The position numbers and the translations under genes were made by a program. From contig JBBDYG010000063.1 in NCBI GenBank assembly GCA_040901765.1, positions 1-64,000 on the forward strand: DNA of 64,000 nt, written 5' to 3'. This document shows, piece by piece, positions 10,173-18,339 of this stretch. The DNA comes from JBBDYG01 sp040901765. GTDB taxonomy: Bacteria; Planctomycetota; Planctomycetia; Pirellulales; Lacipirellulaceae. Position 1 is the stretch's first letter; each line of letters begins with the position of its first letter. The notes beneath the pieces were generated by a model. The model was not told where the DNA came from, did no database searches, and saw only the letters and a program-made list of their open reading frames with translations.

Positions 10173-10615
10173 GGCTGCGCCGTTTCTCCAATTGCGACAG
10201 CGCCGTCGCCTGTGGATAGGCCCTGCGCGGTTGGAACGCTTCCGAGGCGAAACGCAACTTCGCAGGCCTGCTCTCGACCGCCTAAATAAAACAGCCGCAA
10301 ACGCACGAGCCAACGCACTTTCACAATGAAACCATCGTAGCTGAGCGGGCTTGCTGGGAGCTTGACCTTGAAAAGTTGGGGGTTGGCGATGTCGGTCTCC
10401 GGCACCGGTTCGAGCGGCACGCGAAAGAAGTGAAGCACGCCAATGTCTTCATCCCCCTTGCCGGCGGTGTGCCACAGCACCGAAAGCTCGACCGCGCTCA
10501 AGCCGAGGTTTTGCCAGCGCAACACGCGAAAGCTGCCGGTCAGCAATTCGCCCGGCTCGAATTCACGCTTGCTGCGGTCCAGCCGCAAGTCAATATCGGG
10601 TTCGTTAGCTCTCAC
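10169..10615 (-). CDS. arrestin-fold-like protein
   Basis: A 148-residue protein of beta-rich composition. The segment PLSYDGFIVKVRWLVRLRLFYL resembles the arrestin / SpoOM 'P-x-x-Y-x-G-x-x-x-x-x-x-R-W' strand pair, and EFEPGELLTGSFRV resembles the first arrestin strand. Bacterial arrestin-like proteins are scaffolds of mostly unknown function. The start is GTG at 10613-10615, overlapping the stop of the DUF3592 gene; its own stop overlaps the ATPase start. It is therefore the middle member of a three-gene, doubly overlapping operon. The upstream gene also contains an arrestin-like C-terminal part, so the two may be paralogous domains. Confidence 0.55.
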   Translation of the reverse strand: MRANEPDIDLRLDRSKREFEPGELLTGSFRVLRWQNLGLSAVELSVLWHTAGKGDEDIGVLHFFRVPLEPVPETDIANPQLFKVKLPASPLSYDGFIVKVRWLVRLRLFYLGGREQACEVAFRLGSVPTAQGLSTGDGAVAIGETAQP

Positions 10616-11976
10616 GCTTCGACCCTTGGTTCATCATGTGAGTAGGCGGGGGATTTATAATCGGTGGGTGTGGTCGCCTCCGGATAGACATAAATCGGGA
10701 ACCGCCGCTGAAACTCCGGCCAGCGGTGGGTCGTGCCGCACACCTCCAGCAGCCAGCGGACTTCATTATGACGCGAACGAAACGAATGCATCGACTGGGC
10801 GGGAATGCCCATGGAGAACTGCGATTCGAACGGTTGGCCGTGCTCGATGGTGAAATTGCGTTCGCGTAGCACGCACTCTCGATACACGGGTTCAACCCAC
10901 TCGCGCGTATCGGTGCCTTCCCGGTACACGGCGCGTTCTTCGCAGATCAGCGACACGGTTAGCTGCTTCACTGTCATCTGGCCCGATTGGATAAGAAACA
11001 AATCGCATTGACCGCCCGCCTGAAGCGGGTGGTGCGAAATTTCGAGCTGAGTGGTGCCAATACCGACCACGCTCCAGGCTTCGCGAACGAGCAGCACGAT
11101 CAGCCACACGCCCGCAATCGTGAACGGAATGACGATGGCGGCAATGAGCCAGTTGGCCGTTCCATTTAGATACTGCACCAGGAGTCGTTCAACAAACACC
11201 ACGACGAGTCCATTCCAACACAGACAAACGGCGGCCATGGCGGCCAGCCGCCAGTTGGGGGAGCCGTCAATTGGCAAGCGGTGGGCCAGCCGCACTCCGG
11301 GGCTATCGATGACCCGATCGACGCTCGGCACGGCGTCCAACGTTGGGCCGGTTACCGGTTGAACCGCACGGATGTCGAAGCTCGACATCTGTTGGGAAAC
11401 TGCCTGCCACTCGCTCGAAGCGTTCCATTGCCGAACCGTACGGGCGGCGCCAATTGCGCCGAACACCATCAAGGACGTCGGAATGAGCGCCACCAACCAC
11501 GGCCACCAGCGATAATCCCGACCCAGTAGAATGCGCGAGGGATCGGTGGGATCAATCCAACACGCGTAGTTCTGGCCGATCTCGTAGCGCTCGAGTGTCC
11601 GCTGGGCATCGTCTCGATTTGGAGAATACTCTCCCGTGCCGTCGTGCGTCCACTCGGGATTCCCTGCGTTGCCTCCCTCGACGGGCGCCAATCGCAGTTC
11701 GGCGCGATAGTCGTAACCCTTTAGCGTTTCTCGCGGCGAGATTCGCTTGTCGATCAAGCGACACGTGGCTGGGCGCAAACCTTCTGCGGCGGGAAGAGCC
11801 TTCCAGTCCGGCAACATGACCCAAGCGACGTGCCATCCCAACACCAGCCCACCCGCAATGAAGAAGAATAGATAGAAAAAAAGTTCACCCCAACGACCGA
11901 CGCGGTCGGACGCGGTGCGGCGCTGGCCGCGCTTCTTCATCAGGAGGGGAAATCGAAATCGCACTGAGAATTCCAC
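10612..11976 (-). CDS. DUF3592-like membrane protein with arrestin-like C-terminal region
   Basis: A 454-residue membrane protein. A first hydrophobic helix (about 32-52, FFYLFFFIAGGLVLGW) precedes a DUF3592-like extracytoplasmic part containing the pattern ERYEIGQNYACWIDPTDPS. A second helix (WWPWLVALIPTSLMVFG) and two more near the middle (AAVCLCWNGLVVVFV and IAAIVIPFTIAGVWLIVLL) follow. The C-terminal ~130 residues look arrestin-like. The GTG at 11976 gives the longest form; an ATG at 11940 is possible. Its stop overlaps the next start (10612-10615), so it heads a coupled operon. Function unknown; DUF3592 proteins occur in diverse bacteria without assigned activity. Confidence 0.65.
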   Translation of the reverse strand: MEFSVRFRFPLLMKKRGQRRTASDRVGRWGELFFYLFFFIAGGLVLGWHVAWVMLPDWKALPAAEGLRPATCRLIDKRISPRETLKGYDYRAELRLAPVEGGNAGNPEWTHDGTGEYSPNRDDAQRTLERYEIGQNYACWIDPTDPSRILLGRDYRWWPWLVALIPTSLMVFGAIGAARTVRQWNASSEWQAVSQQMSSFDIRAVQPVTGPTLDAVPSVDRVIDSPGVRLAHRLPIDGSPNWRLAAMAAVCLCWNGLVVVFVERLLVQYLNGTANWLIAAIVIPFTIAGVWLIVLLVREAWSVVGIGTTQLEISHHPLQAGGQCDLFLIQSGQMTVKQLTVSLICEERAVYREGTDTREWVEPVYRECVLRERNFTIEHGQPFESQFSMGIPAQSMHSFRSRHNEVRWLLEVCGTTHRWPEFQRRFPIYVYPEATTPTDYKSPAYSHDEPRVEA

Positions 11977-12041
11977 GTGAAATAAGGGAAAAGCCGCTAC
12001 TCAGTTTAGCCGCCATCATGGCGAGTGGGGCATCCGGGGAT

Positions 12042-13259
12042 TCATTTCGAGATGAAATGAGGTCCAGCGGCAACGGAGTGTGCCTCATCGCGTCGTGGCA
12101 GGGCGCGCGACGGACTATCGGCTGACAACGCCTCGCTCGCCCGGACGCGGCGCCGCTGACCTCGGCTGCGGAGGGCGACGGCACAAAGTTCTCTGCGATT
12201 GTGGGCAAGCTGCCGCAGCCGAACATCTTGATAGCCCCACGACTGAATCCGAGCAACATACGCGGACAATTGCTCGGGAAGCGCGAGTTCCCACTCGGGC
12301 AGCTTCAACGTCAGCAGAAGACCTCGCACGTTTACTTCGCGATGGGTAACGACGGCTTCGACTGCGTCGAGCGTGAAGTTTGGTGCGGCGTTGATATCGG
12401 CGGCCAGCCAATCGACACCGCGAAATAGCCGCCGCGGCACCGCCCTGGTGCGTGCCCGCACGTGCGTGAATCGGTCGTGCGCGAGCACCGCTGGATCCAC
12501 CTCAGCCGGGTCGACGCCAGTCACGAGCATGCCGCGATCGAGCAATGCTTGGCTGGCGCCGCCGGGAGCGCAGCCCAACTCGACCCAATGGTCGCGCGGT
12601 TTGGTTGGTATCGAAGACCATTCCAACGCTTCCACCATTTTGAGGTACGCTCGCGATACCGCGTGTTCGGGCAAGTCGATCGGCGCCACGCCTCCAGGCC
12701 AGCGGTCCGTTCGGGAAACGGCGACGTGGTAGCCAATCCACCATTGATTGGGTTCCACCAGCACCACGTCGAGCACCCGGCCCAAACGTCGCGTCGCGAG
12801 GTGCGCCGGGGAAGTATCCCGTTGTAGTCGCTCGACGGTGAGCGGCGCGGCGGATCGAAGGGTCCGCTCGACTTCAATCGCTAGCGGAGTCGGGCCCGGC
12901 TCAAATCCCTTGTCGCCGGGGAGAGCGGAGTCGCGCTCCCAAACGTGGAGGTCGTCTATGCCCGCCTCCCGAACGATTCCGGTCACCGCCGGCAATTGCC
13001 AAATTGCGTTGGAAAGTTTGTGCAGCTCATCGCCCCGCACCTTGCCCAGCGACCACCCGATCGAGCGGGCGAAAGTCAGGTGCGGCAACTCCACCGGCGA
13101 GTTTTCCGCATCATCGTTCAGCTTGAACGTCACAAAGCCGGGCCGCGAAAATGCCAATCGCAAGTGCGGCGCGCGCGCAGCGGCCTCGCGTTTGAGCGCC
13201 AACTCGGCGCCCTGCTGGCAGGTGCAGAAGATGAATTGACTGGGCCGGACGGATCGCAT
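12042..13259 (-). CDS. RlmM-like 23S rRNA 2'-O-ribose methyltransferase
   Basis: A 405-residue S-adenosylmethionine-dependent methyltransferase. SAM motif I is ELGCAPGGASQALL (227-240). K207, D288 and K319 are placed like the K-D-K of the RrmJ/RlmM catalytic tetrad. The N-terminal ~150 residues (FIFCTCQQGAELALK) resemble the THUMP-like RNA-binding part of RlmM. E. coli RlmM modifies C2498 of 23S rRNA; the exact position in this organism is unknown. The ATG at 13257-13259 is chosen because homologues start just before the F-V/I-F-x-T-C strand. The C-terminus is a basic tail without clear motifs. Confidence 0.75.
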   Translation of the reverse strand: MRSVRPSQFIFCTCQQGAELALKREAAARAPHLRLAFSRPGFVTFKLNDDAENSPVELPHLTFARSIGWSLGKVRGDELHKLSNAIWQLPAVTGIVREAGIDDLHVWERDSALPGDKGFEPGPTPLAIEVERTLRSAAPLTVERLQRDTSPAHLATRRLGRVLDVVLVEPNQWWIGYHVAVSRTDRWPGGVAPIDLPEHAVSRAYLKMVEALEWSSIPTKPRDHWVELGCAPGGASQALLDRGMLVTGVDPAEVDPAVLAHDRFTHVRARTRAVPRRLFRGVDWLAADINAAPNFTLDAVEAVVTHREVNVRGLLLTLKLPEWELALPEQLSAYVARIQSWGYQDVRLRQLAHNRRELCAVALRSRGQRRRVRASEALSADSPSRALPRRDEAHSVAAGPHFISK

Positions 13260-13468
13260 GGGAAGTAGTCTGCCGGTCGAGTATTTCGGACTCATTGAGT
13301 ATGGCAGTCCGCGCGTCCGTTGGCCATCGGGCGTTCGTCGCGACATATTTTCGCTGAATTTGTGCCCGGAGGGAGCACTACCCCGTTGAACTCCAATGGG
13401 CGAGTGGCGTATACCATTGAATTGCTGGTCATTTTCTTTCGAATCCAGGCTCTATAACTTCCACGGCG

Positions 13469-13870
13469 ATGTCCCAAAGCAATTCCAAGAAGACCGACTC
13501 TCAACTGCGGGCTGAGTTGACGCCTGAGCAATATCATGTAACCCAGGAAAAGGGTACCGAGCCGGCGTTTAGCGGCCAGTATTGGAACCACAATGCCGAC
13601 GGCACTTACGAGTGCGTTTGCTGCGGCGCGCCGCTGTTCACTTCGGAAACGAAGTTTGACTCCGGCTGCGGCTGGCCCAGTTTTTTTGCGCCGAACGACC
13701 CGAATCTCGTCGCCAGACAAGCTGACGCAAGTCACGGGATGGTGAGGACGGAGATTACATGCAGCCAGTGCGGCGCACACCTGGGGCACGTATTCACGGA
13801 CGGCCCGCAACCGACCGGCGAACGCTTTTGCGTGAACTCGGCGTCGCTCAAGTTTGAAAATAAAGAGTAG
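13469..13870 (+). CDS. msrB: peptide-methionine (R)-S-oxide reductase
   Basis: A 133-residue MsrB. The catalytic Cys lies in RFCVNSASL near the C-terminus, and the two zinc-binding CxxC pairs appear as CVCC and CSQC. The signature FDSGCGWPSF is intact. The enzyme reduces methionine-R-sulfoxide in damaged proteins using thioredoxin. The spacing and length are normal for the zinc form. It stands alone with divergent and convergent neighbours, so it is probably monocistronic. Confidence 0.95.
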   Translation: MSQSNSKKTDSQLRAELTPEQYHVTQEKGTEPAFSGQYWNHNADGTYECVCCGAPLFTSETKFDSGCGWPSFFAPNDPNLVARQADASHGMVRTEITCSQCGAHLGHVFTDGPQPTGERFCVNSASLKFENKE

Positions 13871-13943
13871 TAACTAACGCCGGCAGCGAAATGAACGCTC
13901 GCTGCCCAGATCGAAGAATCTAATTAGTTCGACCTCCGATTTT

Positions 13944-14195
13944 CTACTTTGTCGGTTTGGGCAACTCATTTTCAGGCGCAGGCCGATTGTTGCGTACTTT
14001 GGCAAGAACGGCTTCAAGCCTCGCGCGCTGACCCTGGGCACCCCGTTCTTTGAGATGTTCCACAGTCATAAGGGCAGAAATCTTTTCGGCAAGTGCAGTT
14101 GCGACAAGCTGATTGACGGAAACCCCCTCTTGTCGAGCGAGTTCTCGCGCCTTCTTGTGGAGCGAGTGAGGCAGATGAATGCTGATGGCACTCAC
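13944..14195 (-). CDS. ribbon-helix-helix (CopG/HicB-like) DNA-binding protein
   Basis: An 83-residue protein starting SAISIHLPHSLHKKARELAR followed by GVSVNQLVATALAEKI, the strand-helix-helix pattern of Arc/CopG repressors and of HicB-type antitoxins. No toxin gene is visible next to it: upstream is a palindromic repeat and downstream is msrB on the other strand. It may be an orphan antitoxin or a small repressor. Its start is followed upstream by AT-rich sequence typical of an autoregulated promoter, but no clear operator was seen. Confidence 0.65.
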   Translation of the reverse strand: MSAISIHLPHSLHKKARELARQEGVSVNQLVATALAEKISALMTVEHLKERGAQGQRARLEAVLAKVRNNRPAPENELPKPTK

Positions 14196-14226
14196 AGTAA
14201 TAATCTCTAACCGAAAACAAGCAAAT

Positions 14227-14349
14227 AATTACACCACGGAGTCACGGAGGGCACAGAGCATGAACGATGTGAAAGTGAAAGTATGAAGCGATTGTTAACT
14301 TAACGTCAAAAGCCATTTTCACCGTGTCCTCCGTGACTCCGTGGTAATT
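14227..14349. repeat. inverted repeat, ACCACGGAGTCACGGAGG family
   Basis: The left arm 14227-14258 (core CACCACGGAGTCACGGAGG) and right arm 14321-14349 (core CCTCCGTGACTCCGTGG) are near-perfect reverse complements around a ~60-nt AT-rich interior. This CACGGAG-type repeat is found in many unrelated bacteria as an interspersed element. It fills the gap between the RHH gene and the helicase gene. Confidence 0.8.
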
Positions 14350-14398
14350 CCAGAATTTTATGTGAGTGAAAATCTTGGCCGTTGCAAGGCGACAATCC

Positions 14399-16687
14399 TC
14401 ACTTCCCCGCCGGCCTTAGCGGGCTGTATGCCAGCACGAACTTCCGTTGCCCGGCGGTGGCGAATTGCACGGTGGCGCGGCGGTTCTTCCCGGCGCCGCT
14501 GAGGGCCACGATCTTGCCTGGACCAAGCTCTGGATGCATGACCGTCATACCGGGCGTGAACACTTCGGGCGAGACTCGCGGAGCGGCAGTGGTGGTCGCG
14601 CCTGCCAGCGCCGCTGCGGTAGTCACGGCACCTGACGCGGGTCGCCAAGGCGGCGATGGCTCCACTGTGGATTCGTCGACCACAGCCTCGTCGTGCACCT
14701 CGTCGGCATAGGCGCGGTCGTCTTCCACGTCGCTCGAAGCCCAGGGTTCAAACGCCAGATCATTCCCGCCATCGAGGGTTTCCATCTCTTCGCGCGGCAT
14801 TTCCATGAGAAAGCCGCTGGGCACCGCCACGCGACGTTGACCGCGGAAGTCTCGTTGCCGCACGTGGCTCAGTTGCAACTCTTCCTTCGCCCGCGTGATA
14901 CCGACGAATGCCAGGCGGCGTTCTTCCTCCACTTGATCGGGATCGTTGAGGCTCCGGTCGTGCGGCAAAATGCCATCCTCTACCGCAATGATGAATACTA
15001 CTGGGAATTCCAGTCCCTTGGCGGCATGAAGCGTCATGAGCGTGACTTTGTCGGTGTCGGTCTCCCAATCGTCCGTTTCGTTGACGAGCCAAGTGCGCTC
15101 CAAATAATCCTCAAGCCCGGCGCCGTCCTCGCGACGTTCATCGAACTGGCGGGCGTCGGTCAAGAGTTCCTCAATGTTTGCCAGGCGGTTTTGCCCCTCT
15201 TCGTCCTCGCTTTGCTCGAGCGATTCGCGATAGCCTGAGAGCGACAGCACGGTGCCGATAACTTCCTCGACCGCGCCGTGGGCCGCGGCGGATACGCGAT
15301 CAACAAGCTGCACAAATCCCTGTAGCTGCGTGCTGAACCGCTTCGCGATTCCATCGATGTGTCTCGCTTCGCGGGCGGCGTCTAGCAGCGGGATCGCCTG
15401 TCGGTAGGCATGCTCGTTCAACCTCTCCAGAGTCTTGCGGCCGATGCCTCGCGTCGGCGCGTTCACGCACCGCTCAAACGCCACGTCGTCTCGCGGGTTG
15501 TTCGCAAGCTGGCAGTATGCCAGCACGTCTTTAATTTCGCGGCGTTGATAGAATTCCTGCCCGCGGACAATTTGATAGGGAATCGCTTGCAGCCGCAATG
15601 CTCGTTCGACGGTGCGGGACAAGGCGTTAATGCGATAGAAAACGGCGAAGTCGCTCGCCCGCCGGGCACCGCTGTCGATCGCTTGATGGATCTGCGCCGC
15701 GATGTCGGACGCCTCCTGATCCTGGTCCAAATAGCTCGAGAGCCGGACGGGTGCTCCTTCAGCGTTCTCCGTGAAGAGCGATTTCTTCTTGCGGCGCAAG
15801 TTTCGGCCGATCAACTCGTCCGCGACGTGCAAAATGCGCTTCGTGCTGCGGTAGTTGCGCTCCAAGCGTACGACCTTAACCTGGGGATAGTCCTTCTCGA
15901 ATTCCAGAATGTTATTAAGGTCGGCTCCTCGCCAGCCGTAAATCGATTGGTCGGGGTCGCCCGTCGCGGCGAGGTTCGGGTAATCGACGTTAAGCGCCCG
16001 CAGGATCACGTATTGGGCGCGGTTCGTGTCTTGATACTCATCGACCAGCACGTAGCGATATCGGCGATCAAGCTCGGCACGCAGTTCGGGATTCTTATAG
16101 AGAAGCTGCGCGACGTGGAGCAGCAGGTCGTCGAAATCGACCGCCGACGAGGCGAGCAACCGCTGTTGGTAGGCGGGGTAAAGTTGGGCCACAATATGGC
16201 TCAGCGGACTTCCCGACCGGGCTTGGTATTCTTCGGCCGTAATAAGCTTGTTCTTGGCCGTGCTAATTGCCGCCGCGATGCGGTCGGGCGTGTAGTGCAT
16301 CGTGTTGACGCGTTGGGCTTCAATCACGCGGCGGAGAGTGTGGCGGGCGTCGCTGGTATCATAAATGGTGAAATTAGGGCTGATGCCGACGTAGTCGGAG
16401 TATTTTCGCAACAGTCGGGCGCCGAATCGATGGAAAGTGCTGACCCAGACATTTTCGCCCGGCACGATGGATTCCACACGTTGCCGCATTTCGGCAGCGG
16501 CTTTGTTCGTGAACGTCAGAGCGAGAATTTGCCAGGCAGGAACCCCCTGTGACAGCAAATGGGCAATCCGGTGCGTGACGACGCGGGTCTTGCCGCTTCC
16601 AGGCCCGGCAAGAATCAACAACGGGCCATCGACGTGGCCGACAGCCTCTCGCTGGGCTTCGTTGAGTGATTCAAACAAATCAGGCAC
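14399..16687 (-). CDS. UvrD/PcrA-family ATP-dependent DNA helicase
   Basis: A 762-residue superfamily 1 helicase. Motif I is AGPGSGKT (27-34), motif Ia LALTFTNKAAAEM, motif II VDEYQDTN, motif III TGDPDQSIYGWRGAD, motif IV ERNYRSTKRIL, motif V TLMTLHAAKGLEFPVVF and motif VI RRLAFVGITRAKEEL. The C-terminal ~60 residues, with GMTVMHPELGPGKIVAL, are the PcrA/UvrD Tudor-like RNA-polymerase-contact domain. It unwinds DNA in excision repair and at stalled replication forks. A GTG at 16685-16687 is chosen: GGAG lies just upstream and homologues begin DLFESLN-AQ. Longer in-frame extensions would translate the palindromic repeat at 16707-16772. Confidence 0.92.
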   Translation of the reverse strand: MPDLFESLNEAQREAVGHVDGPLLILAGPGSGKTRVVTHRIAHLLSQGVPAWQILALTFTNKAAAEMRQRVESIVPGENVWVSTFHRFGARLLRKYSDYVGISPNFTIYDTSDARHTLRRVIEAQRVNTMHYTPDRIAAAISTAKNKLITAEEYQARSGSPLSHIVAQLYPAYQQRLLASSAVDFDDLLLHVAQLLYKNPELRAELDRRYRYVLVDEYQDTNRAQYVILRALNVDYPNLAATGDPDQSIYGWRGADLNNILEFEKDYPQVKVVRLERNYRSTKRILHVADELIGRNLRRKKKSLFTENAEGAPVRLSSYLDQDQEASDIAAQIHQAIDSGARRASDFAVFYRINALSRTVERALRLQAIPYQIVRGQEFYQRREIKDVLAYCQLANNPRDDVAFERCVNAPTRGIGRKTLERLNEHAYRQAIPLLDAAREARHIDGIAKRFSTQLQGFVQLVDRVSAAAHGAVEEVIGTVLSLSGYRESLEQSEDEEGQNRLANIEELLTDARQFDERREDGAGLEDYLERTWLVNETDDWETDTDKVTLMTLHAAKGLEFPVVFIIAVEDGILPHDRSLNDPDQVEEERRLAFVGITRAKEELQLSHVRQRDFRGQRRVAVPSGFLMEMPREEMETLDGGNDLAFEPWASSDVEDDRAYADEVHDEAVVDESTVEPSPPWRPASGAVTTAAALAGATTTAAPRVSPEVFTPGMTVMHPELGPGKIVALSGAGKNRRATVQFATAGQRKFVLAYSPLRPAGK

Positions 16688-16706
16688 CAAAGACTCCGTT
16701 CCAAAT

Positions 16707-16772
16707 GGGCTATCGGCTGTCGGCCAGAATGACGCTGGATAATCTCTGGCCGATAGCTGAAAGCCGACAGCC
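16707..16772. repeat. palindromic repeat, GGCTATCGGC / CTGGCCGATAGC family
   Basis: Left arm 16707-16728 (GGGCTATCGGCTGTCGGCC) pairs with right arm 16744-16772, ending AAGCCGACAGCCC. Further copies are at 28864-28942 and 39577-39743. It lies directly upstream of the helicase start, so it may be transcribed in the leader. Confidence 0.75.
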
Positions 16773-16941
16773 CTCACGCTTGCAATCGGCAGGCAGAAAA
16801 GGCCACCCCGCGAGATGCTAGCACCACGAGGAAAAAAATTCCGTAAAAACCCGCCCACAAACGCGCTGATCTGGCTATACTACGCGGCCAGTGGCCCTCG
16901 CGGCCTAAGAACATTCTATCCACTTCGGGAGGGACCCCGCC

Positions 16942-17226
16942 ATGACCCGCATTCCACTCAATCGCGCCTACGCCAACAGCGAAGTTCAGAACGATCGCCT
17001 GGAAATGAGCACCGCTGAGATCGGCCTGGCGGTTCGCACGACCAATTGCCTGGAGGAAAAAGGCGTCTTCACGGTTTACGATCTGCTCAACTGCTCGCGC
17101 GATGATTTGCTCAGCATCTCGAACTTTGGCGAGAAGACGCTGGAAGAAGTTTATAAGGCGTTAGAATCGATTGGCTTCTATCGGCCTGGCAGGCAACCAA
17201 TCGAACAGTTCAAGAAGGCCAAGTGA
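16942..17226 (+). CDS. free-standing RNA polymerase alpha C-terminal-domain protein
   Basis: A 94-residue protein whose body matches the alpha-CTD: a first helix-hairpin part (IGLAVRTTNCLEEKGVFTVYDLLNCS), then the DNA-contacting part LLSISNFGEKTLEEVYKALESIGF, like the RpoA 'L-x-x-I-x-N-x-G-x-K-S/T-x-x-E-I/V' signature. There is no N-terminal assembly domain, so it cannot replace RpoA. It could bind UP-element DNA or activators, or compete with alpha. A GGGAGGGA sequence at 16928-16935 is a good ribosome-binding site. TATACT at 16876-16881 is a weak candidate -10 box. Planctomycetes are known to carry such genes; their role is not established. Confidence 0.8.
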   Translation: MTRIPLNRAYANSEVQNDRLEMSTAEIGLAVRTTNCLEEKGVFTVYDLLNCSRDDLLSISNFGEKTLEEVYKALESIGFYRPGRQPIEQFKKAK

Positions 17227-17487
17227 GCCAGCGTACTGCCACGCTCAAAGGCTGCCGTTTGCGGCTTACCGCGACAGTTCCTGGCCAGCTTTGCCACCAG
17301 CTTGGCCACCCCCCCTGGAAGTGGCATTGTGGCAATCCTCTACAATAACAGTGGTTTTGCGCCGACACGTGGCAAAGCTGATTCTCCCGTGGCAAACCTA
17401 ATCCACGTGGCTCCGCGGAATCTCATCCGACCAGCCGCGCGGTCAGAGGTTCTCCGAATAGCCTCTTACTGCACCGTCGAACGACGC

Positions 17488-18279
17488 ATGATCGCAAGGC
17501 TGCGAATCGTTGGCTACTGCACGCTCGCCGCGTTGCAACTCGGTTGCAGCTTGTGGGTACCCGCGCGCGAGCCAACAGCGGCGACGGAGACCCGCGGCCA
17601 ACTGGTGATCCACTGCGACGTCCCGCTCCCAGCCAAGGATCGACTGATTGACGAGATCGATCAGCAGGGTCCGGAGCTAAACGAGTTGCTGGACCTGCCG
17701 CCCACCAGTACACCGATCCACATTCACTTGTTTCAAGACATCGCGACGTACGAGCAGTTCGTGGCGAAGCGCTACCCTCACTTTCCGCAGCGACGGGCAT
17801 TTTTCGTAGAGACCGACGACCGGCTCGCGGTTTACGCCCACTGGGGCGACAGCGTGGCGGATGACCTTCGGCACGAAGCCGCGCACGGCTACCTTCACGC
17901 TGCGGTGTCCGATCTGCCGCTGTGGCTCGATGAAGGACTTGCCGAGTTCTTCGAAGTCGGCCGGGGGCGCGATGGATTCCACGAAGCGCATCTCGCCCTG
18001 CTCGCGAAGGAGCTCGATGACGGTTGGCGGCCCGATGTGACGCGACTGGAGGAACTTCGCTCGGCTGCGGCGATGAGTCAGCGCGACTATGCCGAGTCGT
18101 GGGCGTGGGCTCACTTTCTGCTTCGCACCACCCCCGCCCGGCGGGAATTGTTGCAGACTTACCTTGCCGATCTGCGGCATGGCAAGCGACCCGGCCCGCT
18201 TTCCGCACGGCTGGCCGCGAAGCACGTCGAGCCAGAGCGAACGCTCGTGGAGTACCTGCAATCGCTGCGCGAGGAGTAG
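17488..18279 (+). CDS. DUF1570-type lipoprotein with HEAAH metallopeptidase-like motif
   Basis: A 263-residue predicted lipoprotein. Residues 1-20 form a signal peptide with lipobox LQLGC (C20). HEAAH (129-133) followed by WLDEGLAEFFE (146-156) fits the gluzincin HExxH...E arrangement of peptidase-MA-like/DUF1570 proteins, which are numerous in planctomycetes. It is therefore probably an envelope-anchored zinc protease, substrate unknown. The ATG at 17488 is chosen because the signal peptide begins there. The stop codon TAG (18277-18279) lies in the first bases of a palindromic repeat. Confidence 0.75.
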   Translation: MIARLRIVGYCTLAALQLGCSLWVPAREPTAATETRGQLVIHCDVPLPAKDRLIDEIDQQGPELNELLDLPPTSTPIHIHLFQDIATYEQFVAKRYPHFPQRRAFFVETDDRLAVYAHWGDSVADDLRHEAAHGYLHAAVSDLPLWLDEGLAEFFEVGRGRDGFHEAHLALLAKELDDGWRPDVTRLEELRSAAAMSQRDYAESWAWAHFLLRTTPARRELLQTYLADLRHGKRPGPLSARLAAKHVEPERTLVEYLQSLREE

Positions 18280-18339
18280 GTCAGGCTTCGCCTGACACGC
18301 TCGACTTGTCCAGCCAGCGTCAGGCAAAGCCTGACCTAC
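18276..18339. repeat. palindromic repeat supplying both stop codons of convergent genes
   Basis: GTAGGTCAGGCTTCGCCTGAC begins at 18276, and its inverted partner, ending GCCTGACCTAC, finishes at 18339. The TAG near the left end is the stop of the DUF1570 gene. The CTA near the right end is, on the minus strand, the TAG stop of the GNAT gene. The element fits exactly between the convergent genes and could act as a bidirectional terminator. Confidence 0.8.

Noticed and set aside
14399..16858. Longer helicase starting at 16858
   Set aside because: The extra N-terminus translates a palindromic repeat; the GTG at 16687 has a GGAG site and matches family starts.
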